Shown one piece after another: positions 18,553 to 27,395 of a stretch of 64,000 nucleotides of DNA. The stretch lies in contig JBMHCG010000036.1 in the NCBI GenBank assembly GCA_049890035.1, positions 120,960 to 184,959 of the forward strand, in the 5' to 3' direction. The position numbers and the translations under genes were made by a program. This stretch comes from UBA11891 sp049890035. Its GTDB lineage: Bacteria; Bacteroidota; Bacteroidia; Flavobacteriales; Flavobacteriaceae. How positions within the stretch are numbered: the first letter of the stretch is position 1; each line of letters starts with the position of its first letter. The notes below the pieces were generated by a model. The model worked only from the letters and a program-made list of their open reading frames with translations, was not told the origin of the DNA and made no database searches.

Positions 18553-19176
18553 ATGTTTTTAGAAAACAATGTAAACCCCAAAGAACAATTTGGCTGGATT
18601 GAAGTGATTTGTGGTTCGATGTTTTCGGGGAAAACAGAAGAACTGATTCGACGTTTAAAGCGGGCTGAATTTGCTAAGCAAAGGGTTGAAATTTTCAAAC
18701 CTAGTATGGATGTTCGTTATGACGAAAACCAAGTGATTTCTCATAATGACAACCGCATCCGGTCTACACCTGTACCTGCTGCAGCCAATATCCCTATTCT
18801 AGCCGATGGTTGTGATGTTGTTGGAATTGATGAGGCCCAATTTTTTGACGATGAAATAATTTCAGTCTGTAACAGCTTAGCCAATCAGGGTATGCGTGTC
18901 ATTGTTGCGGGCTTGGATATGGACTACAAAGGCAATCCTTTTGGTCCTATGCCAGCTTTGATGGCCACTGCTGAATACGTTACCAAAGTACATGCAGTAT
19001 GTACACGAACAGGAAACTTAGCGCAATACAGTTATCGAAAAGCCCAGCAAGATGAATTGGTTCTTTTGGGTCAGAAAGAGAGTTATGAACCGCTGAGCCG
19101 GGCAGCATTTTTTAAAGCCATGAAAAGGGACCAAAAAAAACAGCATCCCAAAGAATCGAAACCGAAGTCGCAGTGA
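18553..19176 (+). CDS. tdk: Thymidine kinase
   Basis: Phosphorylates thymidine to dTMP for nucleotide salvage. The ATG at 18553 gives 207 residues starting MFLENNVNPKEQFGWIEV, as in flavobacterial homologues. The frame is open from 18454, but those residues are not family-like. The P-loop is GSMFSGKTEE near residue 20. The DEAQFFDD segment carries the Walker-B Asp and the catalytic base. The zinc lasso normally has four Cys. Here only VHAVCTRTG is clear, so the second Cys pair looks reduced. The TGA stop overlaps the GTG start of alr, so the two are coupled. Confidence 0.93.
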   Translation: MFLENNVNPKEQFGWIEVICGSMFSGKTEELIRRLKRAEFAKQRVEIFKPSMDVRYDENQVISHNDNRIRSTPVPAAANIPILADGCDVVGIDEAQFFDDEIISVCNSLANQGMRVIVAGLDMDYKGNPFGPMPALMATAEYVTKVHAVCTRTGNLAQYSYRKAQQDELVLLGQKESYEPLSRAAFFKAMKRDQKKQHPKESKPKSQ

Positions 19177-20258
19177 CTACACTTACTCTTTCCCTAAGCG
19201 CGCTGACACACAATTTTTCCTTGATCCGGACCAAGCTGCATTCAAGAACCCGTCTGATTGGTGTTGTGAAAGCCGACGCCTACGGTTTGGGAAGTATTCC
19301 TATCGCGAAACGGTTAATAGACGAAGGAGTGACTTACTTGGCAGTTGCTTTTGCCTCGGAAGGGATTGCCCTGCGACAGGCCGGAATCCAATGCCCAATA
19401 CTGGTCTTTTACCCGCAATGGGATTGTTTTCCTTCCTTAATTCAACATTGTTTGCAACCTGTTTTATACAGTCAAGACTGTTGGAAAGCATTTTGCAAAA
19501 CAGCCCAACTCCAGAAAGTAGTCCACTATCCTGTGCATGTAAAATTTAATACCGGTCTCAATCGCACAGGCTTTTCCTTCAATGATTGTGAGTGGATTGC
19601 TAAGCAGCTTGAAAATAAAACTCTGGCCTTGCAAAGTGTCTATTCACACCTAGCCGCCTCCGAAGAAGCTCAACCCAATGCTGCTACCACGGCGCAATGG
19701 AAAGGTTTCCAAAAAATAAAATCCTTTTTTGAAACTCGAGAACCCAACGTATTTTTTCATTTGCTCAACACCTCGGGCATTTTTAATTACCCCCACTGGC
19801 AAATGGATGCTGTCCGAGTAGGTATTGGACTCTATGGTTTTGCCAATAGACCTGAATGGGATTTACAACTCGAACCCATTGCAAAATTAGAGACGCACAT
19901 TGTACAAATTCATTCGATAAAAAAGGGAGAAACAGTAGGATACAATCCCAGTTGGGTAGCCTCCGAAGAACGACAAATAGCTGTCCTTCCGTTAGGGCAC
20001 GCAGATGGTATTGGAAGACAATTTGGTAATGGTAAAGGAAAAGTCCGGATTCACAATCAATACGCCACTATCGTCGGTAATGTTTGTATGGATATGCTCA
20101 TGGTTGATGTTTCTTCAATAGCCTGTAAAGTAGGTGATCCAGCCGTGCTGTTTGACAAGCAATCGCCATTACAACATTGGGCAAAAACAGGAGACACACT
20201 TACCTATGAAGTTCTTACAGGATTAAGCAAGCGTATCGCTCGTAAAATCGAGTTCTAA
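19173..20258 (+). CDS. alr: Alanine racemase
   Basis: PLP enzyme that makes D-alanine for peptidoglycan. At 361 residues it has the usual length. Lys33 in VVKADAYGLG forms the Schiff base with PLP. The second catalytic base is the Tyr in GETVGYNPSW near residue 255. VKFNTGLNRTGF and VGNVCMDMLMVDVS are the other conserved blocks. The start is a GTG overlapping the tdk stop as GTGA, an example of translational coupling. A weak stem-loop follows the stop. This is the only D-alanine-making gene seen in the window. Confidence 0.95.
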   Translation: MTTLTLSLSALTHNFSLIRTKLHSRTRLIGVVKADAYGLGSIPIAKRLIDEGVTYLAVAFASEGIALRQAGIQCPILVFYPQWDCFPSLIQHCLQPVLYSQDCWKAFCKTAQLQKVVHYPVHVKFNTGLNRTGFSFNDCEWIAKQLENKTLALQSVYSHLAASEEAQPNAATTAQWKGFQKIKSFFETREPNVFFHLLNTSGIFNYPHWQMDAVRVGIGLYGFANRPEWDLQLEPIAKLETHIVQIHSIKKGETVGYNPSWVASEERQIAVLPLGHADGIGRQFGNGKGKVRIHNQYATIVGNVCMDMLMVDVSSIACKVGDPAVLFDKQSPLQHWAKTGDTLTYEVLTGLSKRIARKIEF

Positions 20259-20262
20259 TCCC

Positions 20263-20287
20263 AATGTTATGTTTGTTTAGTAACATT
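20263..20287 (+). terminator. Weak stem-loop after alr
   Basis: AATGTTA, an 11-base loop, TAACATT, followed by TTGTC. The stem is AT-rich and the T-run is poor, so it is at best a weak terminator of the tdk-alr transcript. Confidence 0.3.
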
Positions 20288-20341
20288 TTGTCAAAAAAAG
20301 ATGTTTTTTTAAGAAAAGTGTAGCCTCCCAATTTTTACACT

Positions 20342-20349
20342 TATTTTTG
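20342..20349 (+). promoter_or_regulatory. Candidate -7 box for asd
   Basis: TATTTTTG matches TANNTTTG and lies 17 bases before the asd ATG at 20367. No convincing TTG element is present about 20 bases upstream, so confidence is low. Confidence 0.3.
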
Positions 20350-20366
20350 CCGAAAAATACGATATA

Positions 20367-21356
20367 ATGAAAGTAGCTGTTGTCGGTGTAACAGGTATGG
20401 TTGGGAATGTTATGCTCCGCGTACTCGAGGAACGTCAATTTAAAATTGATAGACTGATTCCTGTTGCATCCGTACGTTCTATAGGTAAAGAAGTCCATTT
20501 TAACGGGCAAAGCCATACAATAGTCAGCATGGAGGAAGCCGTATCCATGGTTCCAGATATTGCTTTATTTTCTGCAGGAGGGAATACCTCACTTGAGTGG
20601 GCACCAAAGTTTGCCAAAGTTGGTACAACGGTGATCGACAATTCCTCGGCATGGCGAATGGATCCTGACAAGAAACTAATCGTTCCTGAAATCAACGCAC
20701 AGGAACTGACTGCCACCGATAAAATAATTGCGAATCCTAATTGCTCTACCATTCAGATGGTGGTCGCCATGGCTCCTATTCATCGACAATACGGTTTGAA
20801 ACGCTTGGTTATATCAACCTATCAATCCATCACTGGAACAGGAGTTGCGGCCGTACAACAACTGGAAAACGAATACAAAGGAGAAAAAGGGGACATGGCC
20901 TATCCCTACCCCATTCACCGCAATGCCCTCCCGCACTGTGATGTCTTTGTAGAGGACGGCTATACCAAGGAAGAAATGAAATTGGTACACGAGACCCGAA
21001 AAATCTTGGGGGATTCGAAAATCAATATTACGGCCACTGCCATTCGTATCCCTGTAGTTGGCGGGCACAGTGAGTCCGTGAATGCTGAACTGGAGCGAGG
21101 CTTTGAACTGTCCGAACTGCGTCAAATCCTTCATGAAAGTGAGGGCGTAGTGGTTCAGGACAATCCAGAAACGCATACCTATCCCATGCCTTTGTTTGCA
21201 GAAGGAAAAGACGAAGTTTTTGTGGGACGCATACGAAGAGATCGTTCACAAGAAAACAGTCTAAACCTTTGGATCGTTTCAGACAATCTGCGAAAAGGAG
21301 CCGCTACCAACGCTGTTCAAATCGCCGAATATCTAGTCGCTCAAGAATTGGTTTAG
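20367..21356 (+). CDS. asd: Aspartate-semialdehyde dehydrogenase
   Basis: NADPH-dependent reduction of aspartyl phosphate to aspartate semialdehyde, the branch point to lysine/diaminopimelate, threonine and methionine. At 329 residues it has the usual length. The nucleotide-binding start is VAVVGVTGMVGNVMLRVLEE. The active-site Cys is in IIANPNCSTIQMV near residue 128, and the catalytic His is in RIPVVGGHSESVN. The gene stands alone, with gaps of 108 and 44 bases on either side. Its location after alr groups two precursor pathways of cell-wall synthesis, which may be coincidence. Confidence 0.96.
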   Translation: MKVAVVGVTGMVGNVMLRVLEERQFKIDRLIPVASVRSIGKEVHFNGQSHTIVSMEEAVSMVPDIALFSAGGNTSLEWAPKFAKVGTTVIDNSSAWRMDPDKKLIVPEINAQELTATDKIIANPNCSTIQMVVAMAPIHRQYGLKRLVISTYQSITGTGVAAVQQLENEYKGEKGDMAYPYPIHRNALPHCDVFVEDGYTKEEMKLVHETRKILGDSKINITATAIRIPVVGGHSESVNAELERGFELSELRQILHESEGVVVQDNPETHTYPMPLFAEGKDEVFVGRIRRDRSQENSLNLWIVSDNLRKGAATNAVQIAEYLVAQELV

Positions 21357-21400
21357 TATCTGCTTAGTTTTTCTACCTTTAGCTAGAAAATTCAGAACCC

Positions 21401-23533
21401 ATGAAACGATTCCTAATCGGCGGTCTTGTTATTTTGCTATGCGGCTGTCAAAATAAAAAGGGCATCACCTATCCAAGGACTGCAAAAAAACCTATTACAG
21501 AAACCTATTTTGATACAGCAGTAACAGACAATTACCGCTGGCTGGAGGATGATCTTAGCGAAGATACCGCCCAATGGGTAGCCGCTCAAAATGAGGTTAC
21601 TTATTCCTATTTGAAAAACATCCCCTTCAGAAGTACATTGGCCGAAAGACTGGAGTCGCTTTGGAACTATGAAAAACAATCCGCCCCTTTTATAGAAGGA
21701 GGTTTTACCTATTACTACAAAAATACTGGCCTGCAGAATCAATATGTGCTATTTCGAAAAAGTGCTACCACTGCTGAGGAAGTGTTTTTGGACCCTAATA
21801 CTTTTTCGGATGACGGAACGACATCTTTGGCAGGTATCAGTTTTTCCAAAGATGGAAACACCGTTGCCTATGCGATTTCGGAGGGGGGCAGCGATTGGCG
21901 CAAAGTGATCGTTATGGATGCGCTGTCCAAAACTATTGTTGAAGACACTTTGGTGGACATCAAATTCAGCGGGTTAGCATGGAAAAATAATGATGGTTTT
22001 TTCTACTCCAGTTATGACAAGCCCGATGGTAGTGTCCTATCTCAAAAAACCGATCAACACAAACTCTATTATCATCAATTGGGAACCGCTCAAACCGCTG
22101 ATGATTTGATTTTTGGAGGTACCCCGGAGCAAAAAAACCGATATGTGGGTGCCGATGTTTCAGAAAATGGGGATTATTTACTTATTTCCGCTTCTAAGTC
22201 AACTTCTGGCAATCAACTGTTTCTCAAAAAACTGAATGCCTCAAAGGCGCCTTTAATAACCCTATCGGCCAGCTATACCCATGACACCTACCTGTTGGAC
22301 AGTGATGAAAATTACTTCTATTTGGTGACCAACTTAGCAGCACCCAACCAACGATTGGTTCGTGCTCCAATCAGCCATCCACAAGAGGCCAACTGGGAAG
22401 ATGTCATTCCAGAAAAAGAACACGTACTGAGTCCCAGTGCTGGTGGTGGCTATTTTTTTGCAGAATATATGATCGATGCTATTTCCAAGGTGTATCAGTA
22501 CGACTACAAAGGCCAACTTTTAGGGGAAATTGACCTGCCAGGATTGGGGAGTGTTAGTGGCTTTGGTGGCAAAAAAGAGCAAAAAACACTGTACTATTCT
22601 TTTTCAAATTACCACAGTCCGGGACGGATTTATGCCTTTAACCCCGATAAAAAAAGCAGTTCCATGTATTGGAGTCCCAACATCAATTTTGACCCTGATG
22701 CTTATGTTTCCAAGCAAGTCTTTTTTACTTCCAAAGACGGGACAAAAATTCCCATGATCATCACCCATAAAAAAGGCCTGGAATACAATGGTAAAAACCC
22801 CACTATCCTTTATGGTTATGGTGGATTTAATATCAGTATTACGCCTCGGTTTAGTGTTACCAACGCGGTTTGGATGGAACAAGGCGGCGTTTATGCTGTG
22901 CCCAATATTCGCGGTGGAGGTGAATATGGCAAAGCTTGGCATCAGGCAGGAACCAAAATGCAAAAGCAAAATGTATTCGACGACTTTATCGCTGCAGCCG
23001 AATATCTTCACCAAGAAAAAATCACCCAGCCTAAATATTTAGCCATCCGCGGCGGATCAAACGGGGGCTTGTTGGTCGGTGCCTGTATGACCCAACGTCC
23101 CGAACTATTTAAGGTAGCCTTACCAGCCGTTGGGGTTTTGGATATGCTTCATTATCATACTTTTACGGCTGGGGCAGGTTGGGCCTATGATTACGGAACA
23201 GCAGAGGACTCCAAAGAAATGTTCCAGTACCTGAAAAACTACTCTCCAGTACACAACGTCACTACAGGAACACGTTACCCAGCCACACTGATCACCACTG
23301 GAGACCATGACGACAGAGTGGTCCCTGCACACTCGTTTAAATTTGCCGCTGAATTACAGGAAAAACAATTTGGAGAGGCACCTGTACTCATCCGAATAGA
23401 AACCAATGCCGGACACGGTGCTGGAACACCCATTGCCAAGACCATTGATCAATACGCAGACATCTTTAGTTTTACGCTCTACAACATGGGCTATGAGGTC
23501 CTACCCGAAAAAACAGGGAAAACGAAAGGATAA
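21401..23533 (+). CDS. Prolyl oligopeptidase-family (S9A) peptidase lipoprotein
   Basis: A serine peptidase that cuts after proline in short peptides, here predicted to be lipid-anchored (signal ending VILLCGCQN). It has 710 residues. The N-terminal part is the seven-bladed propeller region starting PKTAYTETYFDT-like (YFDTAVTDNYRWLEDDLSED). The hydrolase domain carries the catalytic triad: Ser near residue 552 in RGGSNGGLLVG, Asp near 638 in GDHDDRVVPAHS, His near 670 in NAGHGAGT. It is probably a nutrient-scavenging enzyme in the periplasm or at the surface. It is transcribed alone and ends in a strong shared terminator. Confidence 0.94.
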   Translation: MKRFLIGGLVILLCGCQNKKGITYPRTAKKPITETYFDTAVTDNYRWLEDDLSEDTAQWVAAQNEVTYSYLKNIPFRSTLAERLESLWNYEKQSAPFIEGGFTYYYKNTGLQNQYVLFRKSATTAEEVFLDPNTFSDDGTTSLAGISFSKDGNTVAYAISEGGSDWRKVIVMDALSKTIVEDTLVDIKFSGLAWKNNDGFFYSSYDKPDGSVLSQKTDQHKLYYHQLGTAQTADDLIFGGTPEQKNRYVGADVSENGDYLLISASKSTSGNQLFLKKLNASKAPLITLSASYTHDTYLLDSDENYFYLVTNLAAPNQRLVRAPISHPQEANWEDVIPEKEHVLSPSAGGGYFFAEYMIDAISKVYQYDYKGQLLGEIDLPGLGSVSGFGGKKEQKTLYYSFSNYHSPGRIYAFNPDKKSSSMYWSPNINFDPDAYVSKQVFFTSKDGTKIPMIITHKKGLEYNGKNPTILYGYGGFNISITPRFSVTNAVWMEQGGVYAVPNIRGGGEYGKAWHQAGTKMQKQNVFDDFIAAAEYLHQEKITQPKYLAIRGGSNGGLLVGACMTQRPELFKVALPAVGVLDMLHYHTFTAGAGWAYDYGTAEDSKEMFQYLKNYSPVHNVTTGTRYPATLITTGDHDDRVVPAHSFKFAAELQEKQFGEAPVLIRIETNAGHGAGTPIAKTIDQYADIFSFTLYNMGYEVLPEKTGKTKG

Positions 23534-23561
23534 AAAAAGCGGCTTTAAAGGCCGCTTTTTT
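23533..23561. terminator. Bidirectional terminator between S9 peptidase and accC
   Basis: AAAAAAGCGGC, a 7-base loop, GCCGCTTTTTT: a perfect 11-bp stem with A- and T-runs on its two sides, so it serves both converging genes. The accC stop codon at 23545-23547 lies inside the loop. Confidence 0.9.
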
Positions 23562-24903
23562 TATCACCTTCCATTTGAAAATCTTCCATAAACTTGGTGG
23601 TGTAGTTTCCGGCCACATAATCGGGATGATCCATTAATTTTCGGTGGAATGGGATTGTTGTTTTGATGCCTTCAATATAGAATTCATCCAAGGCTCTTTT
23701 CATTTTATTGATTGCTTCTTCTCGTGTTTGTGCAGTAGTGATGAGTTTGGCAATCATGGAGTCGTAGTGAGGGGGTATAATATAGCCCGAATAGACATGG
23801 GTGTCAAGTCGAACCCCATGACCTCCTGGAAAATTGAGAGAAGTGATTTTTCCGGGAGAAGGGCGAAAATCATTGTATGGATCTTCAGCATTGATCCGAC
23901 ACTCAATCGAATGGAGTTTTGGGATGTAGTTTTTTCCTGAAATAGGAATTCCTGCAGCCACCTTAATCTGCTCACGAATCAAGTCAAAATCAATTACTTG
24001 TTCTGTTATGGGGTGTTCTACTTGAATCCGGGTGTTCATTTCCATAAAATAGAAATTCTTATGCTTGTCGACCAAAAACTCAACCGTCCCAGCTCCTTCA
24101 TATTTTATGAATTCGGCGGCTCGAACGGCTGCCTCACCCATGCTTCTCCGAAGTGCAACTGTCATGAAAGGGGAGGGCGTTTCCTCTGTTAATTTTTGGT
24201 GTCGCCGCTGTACAGAACAGTCTCTCTCAGACAAATGACAAGCCTTACCATAGGCATCACCAACTACCTGAATCTCAATATGTCTTGGTTCTTCAATTAG
24301 CTTCTCCATATACATGCCGTCATTCCCAAAAGCAGCACCTGCTTCTTGACGGGCACTTTCCCAGGCTTTTTGCAAGTCTTCGGCTTGCCAAACGGCTCGC
24401 ATCCCTTTTCCACCACCACCTGCGGTAGCTTTGAGCATCACTGGATAGCCCATTTCGGCAGCAATTTCACGCGCCGAATCCAGAGACTCTAACAATCCAT
24501 CAGAGCCGGGAATAGTGGGAACGCCTGCTTCTTTCATAGTTGCTTTGGCCGTTGCTTTGTCACCCATCTTTTCAATCATTTCGTCGGAGGCTCCGATGAA
24601 CTTGATTTCGTGTTCGTTACAGATTTTTGAAAATTTAGCGTTTTCTGATAGAAAACCGTAGCCCGGATGGATGGCATCGGCATTGGTTATTTCAGCAGCA
24701 GCAATGATATTGGCTATTTTTAAATACGATTCAGAACTAGGAGCAGGGCCAATACAAACGGCTTCATCGGCAAAGCGAACATGCAGGCTGTCCACATCGG
24801 CTTTGGAGTAGACCGCTACTGTTTTGATTCCCATTTCCTTGCACGTACGTATGATACGCATCGCTATCTCACCGCGATTAGCAATCAGTATTTTAGAAAA
24901 CAT
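23545..24903 (-). CDS. accC: Acetyl-CoA carboxylase, biotin carboxylase subunit
   Basis: ATP- and bicarbonate-dependent carboxylation of biotin on AccB, the first half of malonyl-CoA formation for fatty-acid synthesis. The order is an N-terminal domain starting FSKILIANRGEIAMRII, the ATP-grasp domain with the glycine loop KATAGGGGKGMRAV near residue 160, then the site EMNTRIQVEHPITEQV near 290. The C-terminal domain includes GYIIPPHYDSMIAKLI. At 452 residues it is the normal length. It is the last gene of the fabH-accB-accC run, 11 bases after accB, and ends in a terminator. Confidence 0.97.
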   Translation of the reverse strand: MFSKILIANRGEIAMRIIRTCKEMGIKTVAVYSKADVDSLHVRFADEAVCIGPAPSSESYLKIANIIAAAEITNADAIHPGYGFLSENAKFSKICNEHEIKFIGASDEMIEKMGDKATAKATMKEAGVPTIPGSDGLLESLDSAREIAAEMGYPVMLKATAGGGGKGMRAVWQAEDLQKAWESARQEAGAAFGNDGMYMEKLIEEPRHIEIQVVGDAYGKACHLSERDCSVQRRHQKLTEETPSPFMTVALRRSMGEAAVRAAEFIKYEGAGTVEFLVDKHKNFYFMEMNTRIQVEHPITEQVIDFDLIREQIKVAAGIPISGKNYIPKLHSIECRINAEDPYNDFRPSPGKITSLNFPGGHGVRLDTHVYSGYIIPPHYDSMIAKLITTAQTREEAINKMKRALDEFYIEGIKTTIPFHRKLMDHPDYVAGNYTTKFMEDFQMEGDKKSGL

Positions 24904-24914
24904 GATGATTTATT

Positions 24915-25412
24915 TTATGAGGGGTCTATCAAAAATAATGGCTGGTCAAACTCGACGGGGGAAGCATCATCGACTAGAATTTTTACGACCTTTCCAGAAA
25001 GTTCCGATTCAATTTCATTGAACAATTTCATGGCCTCGATAACACAGAGTACATCGCCTTGTTTTACCTCTGTACCCACCTCTACAAAAGCGGGTTTTTC
25101 GGGAGCTGACTTGCGGTAAAATGTCCCGATGATGGGCGATTTTACCGTAATCAAATGTGCGTCATCAGCAGCTGTTGGCGATGCCTTTTCTGCTGGAATT
25201 TCAGCTTCGACAACGGCTGGAGGTGTCGCCGGTACAGCCGCATTGGTTGCAGGCATGGCTGGCAGGTGCTGAACAATCGTTTGTTGTTCTGGCAGCACAT
25301 TATCTGCCGCTGTCTTGATGGTAATCTTAATGTCCTCCGTTTCCAGCTTAACCTCATGGGCTCCGGATTTGGCAACAAAACGAATCAGATTTTGAATTTC
25401 TTTAATATCCAT
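24915..25412 (-). CDS. accB: Acetyl-CoA carboxylase biotin carboxyl carrier protein
   Basis: Carries the biotin that shuttles CO2 between AccC and the carboxyltransferase. It has 165 residues. The N-terminal domain (about 1-35) is followed by a Pro/Ala/Glu-rich linker (about 50-85) and the biotinyl domain (90-165). Lys129 in VIEAMKLFNE is the biotinylation site. PIIGTFYRKSAPEKPAFVEV is the typical first strand set. It sits between fabH (17 bases) and accC (11 bases), forming a fatty-acid initiation operon. Confidence 0.96.
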   Translation of the reverse strand: MDIKEIQNLIRFVAKSGAHEVKLETEDIKITIKTAADNVLPEQQTIVQHLPAMPATNAAVPATPPAVVEAEIPAEKASPTAADDAHLITVKSPIIGTFYRKSAPEKPAFVEVGTEVKQGDVLCVIEAMKLFNEIESELSGKVVKILVDDASPVEFDQPLFLIDPS

Positions 25413-25429
25413 ATTTCTGGTCTTTCAAT

Positions 25430-26437
25430 TTACGAATAGGCCCATGTATAGTAAGCGGCACCCCAAGTGAATCCGCCGCCAAAGGCCGTGAATAATAATT
25501 TGTCTCCCGCTTTAAAACGGTCCTCATAATCTCGCAACAACAGGGGTAGTGTTGCTGCTGTCGTATTTCCGTAACGTTCTATGTTCGTTAGTAATTTACT
25601 TTTTTCAATGTGTGTGCGTTTTTGAACTGCGTCTAAGATACGCTTGTTCGCCTGATGTGCAATAATAAAATCTATTGATTCCGTTGTCAATTGATTGGCA
25701 ACCATCAACTGCTGGGCAGCAGCGGTCATTTCAGATACCGCATATTTGAATACGGTTTTACCATCTTGAAAAATTGCATTCCATCCCTTACTAAGGGTCT
25801 TTGTTGTGGTCGGGTGTAACGAGCCGCCGGCTTTGATGTGCAAGTGATTTTGGCCGATTCCATTGGAACGTAAGTAGTCATCTTCACGACCAAAACCGTT
25901 GGTACTGGCTTCCATGAGGATAGCACCGGCACCATCTCCAAAAATGATGCATGTCGTTCGGTCAGAATAATCGACTATTGAGGACATTTTATCGGCACCC
26001 ACGACCAAAACTTTTTTGGAATGCCCTGATTCGATTTTTGCAGCTGCCATGGACATCCCATACAAAAAACCGGAACAAGCAGCTTGCAAATCAAATGCAA
26101 AAGCATTGGTGGCCCCTATGTCTGTAGCAACTTTTGCCGCTGTTGCAGCCACCTTCATGTCAGGAGTAATCGTTGCTAAAATGAGAAGATCTATTTCTTC
26201 CGCTGCTGTTTGGCTTTTCTTTAGAACCTCCTCAGCTGCTTTGATCGCCATAAAGGAAGTGGCTTTGCCGGGTTCTTTTAAGATACGACGTTCTTTGATG
26301 CCTGTTCGAGTGGTAATCCATTCATCGGTAGTTTCTACCATTTGCTCCAGATCGGCGTTAGAAAGTATATGGTCTGGCACATAGCCCCCAACAGCTTTGA
26401 TAGCTGCTTTTATTTTCTTTTCATTACCCGTGGTCAT
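25430..26437 (-). CDS. fabH: Beta-ketoacyl-ACP synthase III
   Basis: Condenses acyl-CoA with malonyl-ACP to begin fatty-acid chains. The ATG at 26437 gives 335 residues beginning MTTGNEKKIKAAIKAVGGYV, the expected length. The frame is open to 26482, but those 15 residues are not family-like. The catalytic triad is visible: Cys in FDLQAACSGFLYGM, His in IIAHQANKRILD, Asn in IERYGNTTAATLPL. It is followed closely by accB and accC, which supply its malonyl donor pathway. A stem-loop separates it from rpmF upstream, so its expression may be partly uncoupled from the ribosomal gene. Confidence 0.95.
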   Translation of the reverse strand: MTTGNEKKIKAAIKAVGGYVPDHILSNADLEQMVETTDEWITTRTGIKERRILKEPGKATSFMAIKAAEEVLKKSQTAAEEIDLLILATITPDMKVAATAAKVATDIGATNAFAFDLQAACSGFLYGMSMAAAKIESGHSKKVLVVGADKMSSIVDYSDRTTCIIFGDGAGAILMEASTNGFGREDDYLRSNGIGQNHLHIKAGGSLHPTTTKTLSKGWNAIFQDGKTVFKYAVSEMTAAAQQLMVANQLTTESIDFIIAHQANKRILDAVQKRTHIEKSKLLTNIERYGNTTAATLPLLLRDYEDRFKAGDKLLFTAFGGGFTWGAAYYTWAYS

Positions 26438-26505
26438 TCCGATTCTTCTGTCTGAAAAAGAATAATTAAGTGAAGATAGCATTTTTTTACATCCTAATTC
26501 CTTTC

Positions 26506-26541
26506 AAAAAAAAACCCCTCAAATATCACTTTGAAGAGTTT
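26506..26541 (-). terminator. Stem-loop and U-run between rpmF and fabH
   Basis: On the minus strand the arms at 26541-26530 and 26523-26512 form a 12-position stem with two mismatches and a 6-base loop, followed by a run of nine T. It lies 24 bases after the rpmF stop. It could end or attenuate the yceD-rpmF transcript before fabH. Confidence 0.55.
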
Positions 26542-26564
26542 GGTGGATGCAATGCTGTATGTTA

Positions 26565-26762
26565 CTATGCTGTTGCCGTGTCTGTACTGTCAATCAGTAC
26601 TTTCCCTCGGTAATATAATTTGCCTTCGTGCCAGTGCGCACGGTGATACAAGTGGGCTTCTCCGGTAGCACCGCAAGTTGCAATTTGTTGTGCACTTGCT
26701 TTGTAATGCGTCCGTCTTTTATCCCGACGCGTTTTTGAAATTTTTCTTTTAGGATGTGCCAT
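26565..26762 (-). CDS. rpmF: 50S ribosomal protein L32
   Basis: A small structural protein of the large ribosomal subunit. Its 65 residues start AHPKRKISKTRRDKRRTHYK, the universal L32 opening. Only one Cys is present (TCGATGEAHLYHRAH), so the zinc-binding C4 form is absent, as is common in this phylum. It is preceded 20 bases upstream by the YceD gene. The yceD-rpmF-fabH order is conserved widely in bacteria. Confidence 0.97.
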   Translation of the reverse strand: MAHPKRKISKTRRDKRRTHYKASAQQIATCGATGEAHLYHRAHWHEGKLYYRGKVLIDSTDTATA

Positions 26763-26782
26763 GGTTTCCTGTTTTTATGTCT

Positions 26783-27304
26783 TTATAATAAATCTTTTAA
26801 TTTATCCCAACGGGGATCGTTTTCTAGTTGGTCATTCTCTTTCTTTGGTGCCAATTCTTCAAGTTTTTTCAATATAGGGGACTGCAAAGTTCCGTCCTCA
26901 ATTTGTGGGTGGACACGTTTCTGTGGCAAACTCAATAAAATCATTTCATATACGTATTGCGACAAATCTATTTGATAGCTACCATGAGGAAGAACGAGGA
27001 TTTCATCATTTTCATCGTTGTAGGTAGCACCAAACTTGACAATCAAATCAAAATGGGGGTTGAGTGATAAATCAAAGGGTTCCATGGAAACGTCACAGAC
27101 GACTCCGACACTACCCGTTGCATGCAACTCGATTTCTAACAGTTGCTCTTTTTTATTCAACTGTACCCCTACATTGAATTTCGGTTGCTTGAAATCAAAA
27201 TAGGCAAAAGCTTCAAAGAACGTTTGGTCAATAGTAAACTCATACAGATGCATGCCATTTTTTAACCCGACAAAAGGAATTTTGAATTCCGATCGTGCAT
27301 CCAT
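26783..27304 (-). CDS. YceD-family (DUF177) protein
   Basis: A 173-residue member of the YceD/DUF177 family, which is almost always encoded directly before rpmF and has been linked to 23S rRNA/large-subunit assembly. Features here are an opening FKIPFVGLKNGMHLYEFTID, the conserved central strand IELHATGSVGVVCDVSMEPF (normally with paired Cys, here one), and the end DPRWDKLKDLL. The promoter upstream is a good match to the Bacteroidota consensus, so this gene likely heads the yceD-rpmF(-fabH-accB-accC) operon. Confidence 0.92.
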   Translation of the reverse strand: MDARSEFKIPFVGLKNGMHLYEFTIDQTFFEAFAYFDFKQPKFNVGVQLNKKEQLLEIELHATGSVGVVCDVSMEPFDLSLNPHFDLIVKFGATYNDENDEILVLPHGSYQIDLSQYVYEMILLSLPQKRVHPQIEDGTLQSPILKKLEELAPKKENDQLENDPRWDKLKDLL

Positions 27305-27322
27305 AGTCTAAAATTGAGCATG

Positions 27323-27353
27323 CAAATTTATTAAAAATTTAATGCCAAACCAA
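27323..27353 (-). promoter_or_regulatory. Promoter of the yceD-rpmF operon
   Basis: On the minus strand TTG (27353-27351), a spacer of 20 bases, then TAAATTTG (27330-27323), matching TTG-N19/21-TANNTTTG. The -7 box ends 18 bases before the ATG at 27304. Confidence 0.55.
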
Positions 27354-27395
27354 CTGCTCTGACTGTTTTAATTTATTGAACGGACTGAGGCTGGG

